From Pelargonium nanum (taxonomy: Eukaryota; Streptophyta; Magnoliopsida; Geraniales; Geraniaceae), in NCBI GenBank assembly GCA_036897485.1, contig JAYMTF010001384.1, forward strand, positions 1-23,759: DNA of 23,759 nt, written 5' to 3'. Positions within the stretch are counted from its first letter, which is position 1. Each line of letters begins with the position of its first letter. Under the pieces are notes generated by a model. The model was not told where the DNA came from and did not search any database. It was given only the letters and a program-made list of their open reading frames with translations. Positions 21,793-23,759 of this stretch are shown piece after piece. A program made the translations under genes and the position numbers.

Positions 21793-22358
21793 GTACCACT
21801 TCCCAACCCTAAATCATGATATTGAATCGTATAGCACTTCATAGCTGCAGTCCATGCACTACTAGGTACATGTTGAAAGATTGGTCAAGGTACAATATTT
21901 TATGACGCATGAATTTGAATATGAAGTTTTGGATACAGTAATTGTTGAGTCTCCTTCAGTGGATTCCAATTTCTCAATATCAAAGTAAGGCGAGTGTCAG
22001 TCTCTGGTATCATAAAAATGTCAGTTTCGGATTTGTTATCTTGCACCGTTCCATATGAATGTGCAAGTGTTTGTATATAGCCTTCCACCATACTTGCTGA
22101 AGCCAGTATATACTTCAATTATCTTCTTTTTTTCTCCCGCTATACAAATTGAAACCTTGCCATTTGTGTTTCGAGAAATGTTTGATACGTAAGCATCTTT
22201 AACATCTTCATTATTTATACTGGCCTTAAGGCCAGTTTTCATGCATGTATCATCTGAGAACTACTGTAAGGATTACATGTGCAGTTCTTATCACCTCTTC
22301 AACTATAAACACTGTCTTGAATGATTAAGAACTGTTGATATTTCTATGGAGTGGTGTC
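21793..22358. other. Convergent 3' intergenic region (urease / 4CL-like)
   Basis: The two stop codons face each other 566 bp apart, so this stretch must hold both 3' UTRs and polyadenylation regions. It is AT-rich and non-coding. A perfect 18-bp palindrome, ACTGGCCTTAAGGCCAGT, lies at 22219-22236. No canonical AATAAA was recognised for either gene. Confidence 0.6.
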
Positions 22359-23759
22359 TTATAACTTGGAACCAGTATGCAGTAATGCTAGCTTGATTAA
22401 CTCATTCCTCAATACCTTACCCGGGGCATTCTTCGGTATTGAGTTAAGAAACATGACCCGCCGGATCTTCTTGTATGGTGCAACCTGAAACCAATTACTA
22501 TATCATTATAAGATGAGAAAGAAGATGGAAGCAACTGGCAAGAGAGAATAGGAAAGATCGAAGGATTAAGCACCTTCGTGGCAATGAAATCCTGGATTTG
22601 CAACTCGTCAACGACACTTCCAGATTGTCTCACCACAAAAGCCATTGGTATGTGTCCTGCTTCCTCATCAGGATACCTGGCAATATTGGTATGATGATTT
22701 TAGTTCACAATGATCTTCCAAATGTTGAAGATTTTAAAATGTCACTTGCTATGCACAAAATTGACATACCCAGCAACAGCTGCTTCCAGAATATCAGGAT
22801 GGGACTGAAGTAGATCCTCAAGTTCTGCAGGGGCAACCTAATGGATCCAAGTGAACACAACATTATTGTGCATGTCAAAGACACTTTCTATATTTGTATG
22901 AACAAACAAAGCCTTTGTATTTGATTATTTCTTTCAAGCGATCCACAAAGAACAAGAAACCCGCATTGTCGATGTAACAGAGGTCTCCTGTTCTTAACCA
23001 TCCTTCAGAATCCAGAACCAGAGAAGTAGCTTCTTCGTCACCAACGTAGCCTATTCCAAAGAAGCTCCAAAATCTGGTGAATCCGTTAATGTGAAAAGAT
23101 GGGAAAAAATGAACACTGACCTTTCATGATTAATGGTCCTCTAACCCAAAGCTCCCCAGGCTTGCAAGGAGGTAAGCAATTACCAGTCTCAGGCTCAACA
23201 ATCTTGGCCTCGCAATTTGACGCGAGCCTCCCTGAAGCGCCCACTACGCCAGTTTCTTTTGGACCCACAGTCGCAAACAATCGACCAGTCGTTTCTGTCA
23301 GCCCATATGCCTTCATCAACGTATTGAGAGAGAGTTCATGTTACAGTATAAAACTAATATAGAGCATTGGCGACAAAAGATACCAACTTCATGTTACATA
23401 TTGTTTCAAAGAAACTAGCTATGCATGCAGCTTGAGTTTTTTTCTTGGAAAATAAATGAAAAGTGAGCAATCATGTACATTGTGGCGGGAAGCTAACCTG
23501 CGCCAATTGCACATTAGGTAATCGTATCTTCAACATTTGAATAGCACCCCTATTCAGCGATGCTCCGCCGCAAATCACCACCTCTAGAGAGCTCAGATCG
23601 TAGCCGTCCATCACATCTCCATCCTTCACCATCGCCATGACCATCGGCGGAGCCAACGCCGCGTGGCTCACCCTCAGCCCCTCAATAGCTCCCACCATGG
23701 CCCGCAAATCAAACCTCTCCCTCGGCCCCACCACCAGAGTCTCTCCCGTCGCCACCGCC
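22359..23759 (-). CDS. 4-coumarate:CoA ligase-like (peroxisomal acyl-CoA synthetase), 3' part
   Basis: This is an ANL-superfamily adenylate-forming enzyme that would activate a carboxylate to an acyl-AMP and then a CoA thioester. Exons in transcript order (complement): 23498 to beyond the window edge, 23121-23310, 22908-23050, a short exon ending on the right at 22837 (left edge about 22770), an exon of about 22577-22677, and 22359-22484. Visible motifs are [15 protein letters not shown] (adenylate binding), [15 protein letters not shown] (ribose-binding Asp), [13 protein letters not shown] (hinge region) and NAPGKVLR (catalytic Lys). The last residues are Ser-Lys-Leu, a type 1 peroxisomal targeting signal, as in several 4CL-like enzymes acting on jasmonate precursors or ubiquinone side-chain precursors. 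The exact substrate cannot be told, and a true cytosolic 4CL is unlikely given the signal. The N-terminal half, including the P-loop-like box I, lies outside the window. The conserved Gln expected after KYKGF is missing in the predicted splice. Confidence 0.9.

Noticed and set aside
22359-23759. 4CL-like gene as a pseudogene
   Set aside because: Apart from the missing Gln codon, all exons keep frame, the adenylation motifs and catalytic Lys are intact and the peroxisomal signal is present, so decay is not supported.
15065-23759. Urease and 4CL-like genes as a biosynthetic cluster
   Set aside because: Their reactions and compartments (cytosol versus peroxisome) share no pathway, and adjacency of unrelated genes is normal in plants.

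Overview
This is a stretch of plant nuclear DNA, most likely from a eudicot. The genes are broken by many short AT-rich introns, nearly all GT-AG. The encoded proteins are plant types: a C2-NT/coiled-coil protein, a large ankyrin protein, the single-chain ~840-residue plant urease and a peroxisomal 4CL-like ligase. A Stowaway-type MITE sits in one intron. I cannot place it more precisely than eudicot from the sequence alone.

Layout. (1) Positions 252-6648, minus strand: an eight-coding-exon gene for a 1164-residue protein with an N-terminal C2-like (NT-C2/EEIG1-EHBP1) domain, a five-fold degenerate ~45-residue repeat, a coiled coil and a conserved C-terminal helical region. Its 5' leader exon lies near 7138-7380. 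(2) About 2.3 kb of AT-rich intergenic DNA follows, then a divergent promoter region (about 9.7-10.1 kb). (3) Positions 10137-13559, plus strand: a four-exon ankyrin-repeat protein of 759 residues with a PH-like C-terminus. (4) An intergenic region (13.6-14.7 kb) carries a tandem duplication, a long imperfect hairpin and TGGGCY promoter motifs. (5) Positions 15065-21792, plus strand: a complete 18-coding-exon urease gene for 837 residues with every nickel ligand and catalytic residue intact. (6) Positions 22359-23759, minus strand: the 3' part of a 4-coumarate:CoA ligase-like gene ending in Ser-Lys-Leu, convergent with urease. Its 5' part lies outside the window.

The four genes do not form an operon-like or clearly co-functional unit. 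Urease (cytosolic urea hydrolysis) and the acyl-CoA ligase-like enzyme (peroxisomal) are metabolic; the other two look like scaffold or membrane-associated proteins of unknown role. Exon joins were worked out by hand from splice consensus, reading phase and family conservation. Every join keeps the frame and the totals match the expected family lengths.

I see no obviously new multi-gene system. The points most worth a second look are a non-canonical GC-AG intron in urease whose donor abuts a (TC)16(AC)9 microsatellite, a lineage-specific-looking AEPF repeat array in the C2 protein, the apparent loss of a conserved Gln at a splice junction in the 4CL-like enzyme, and a PH-like tail on the ankyrin protein.
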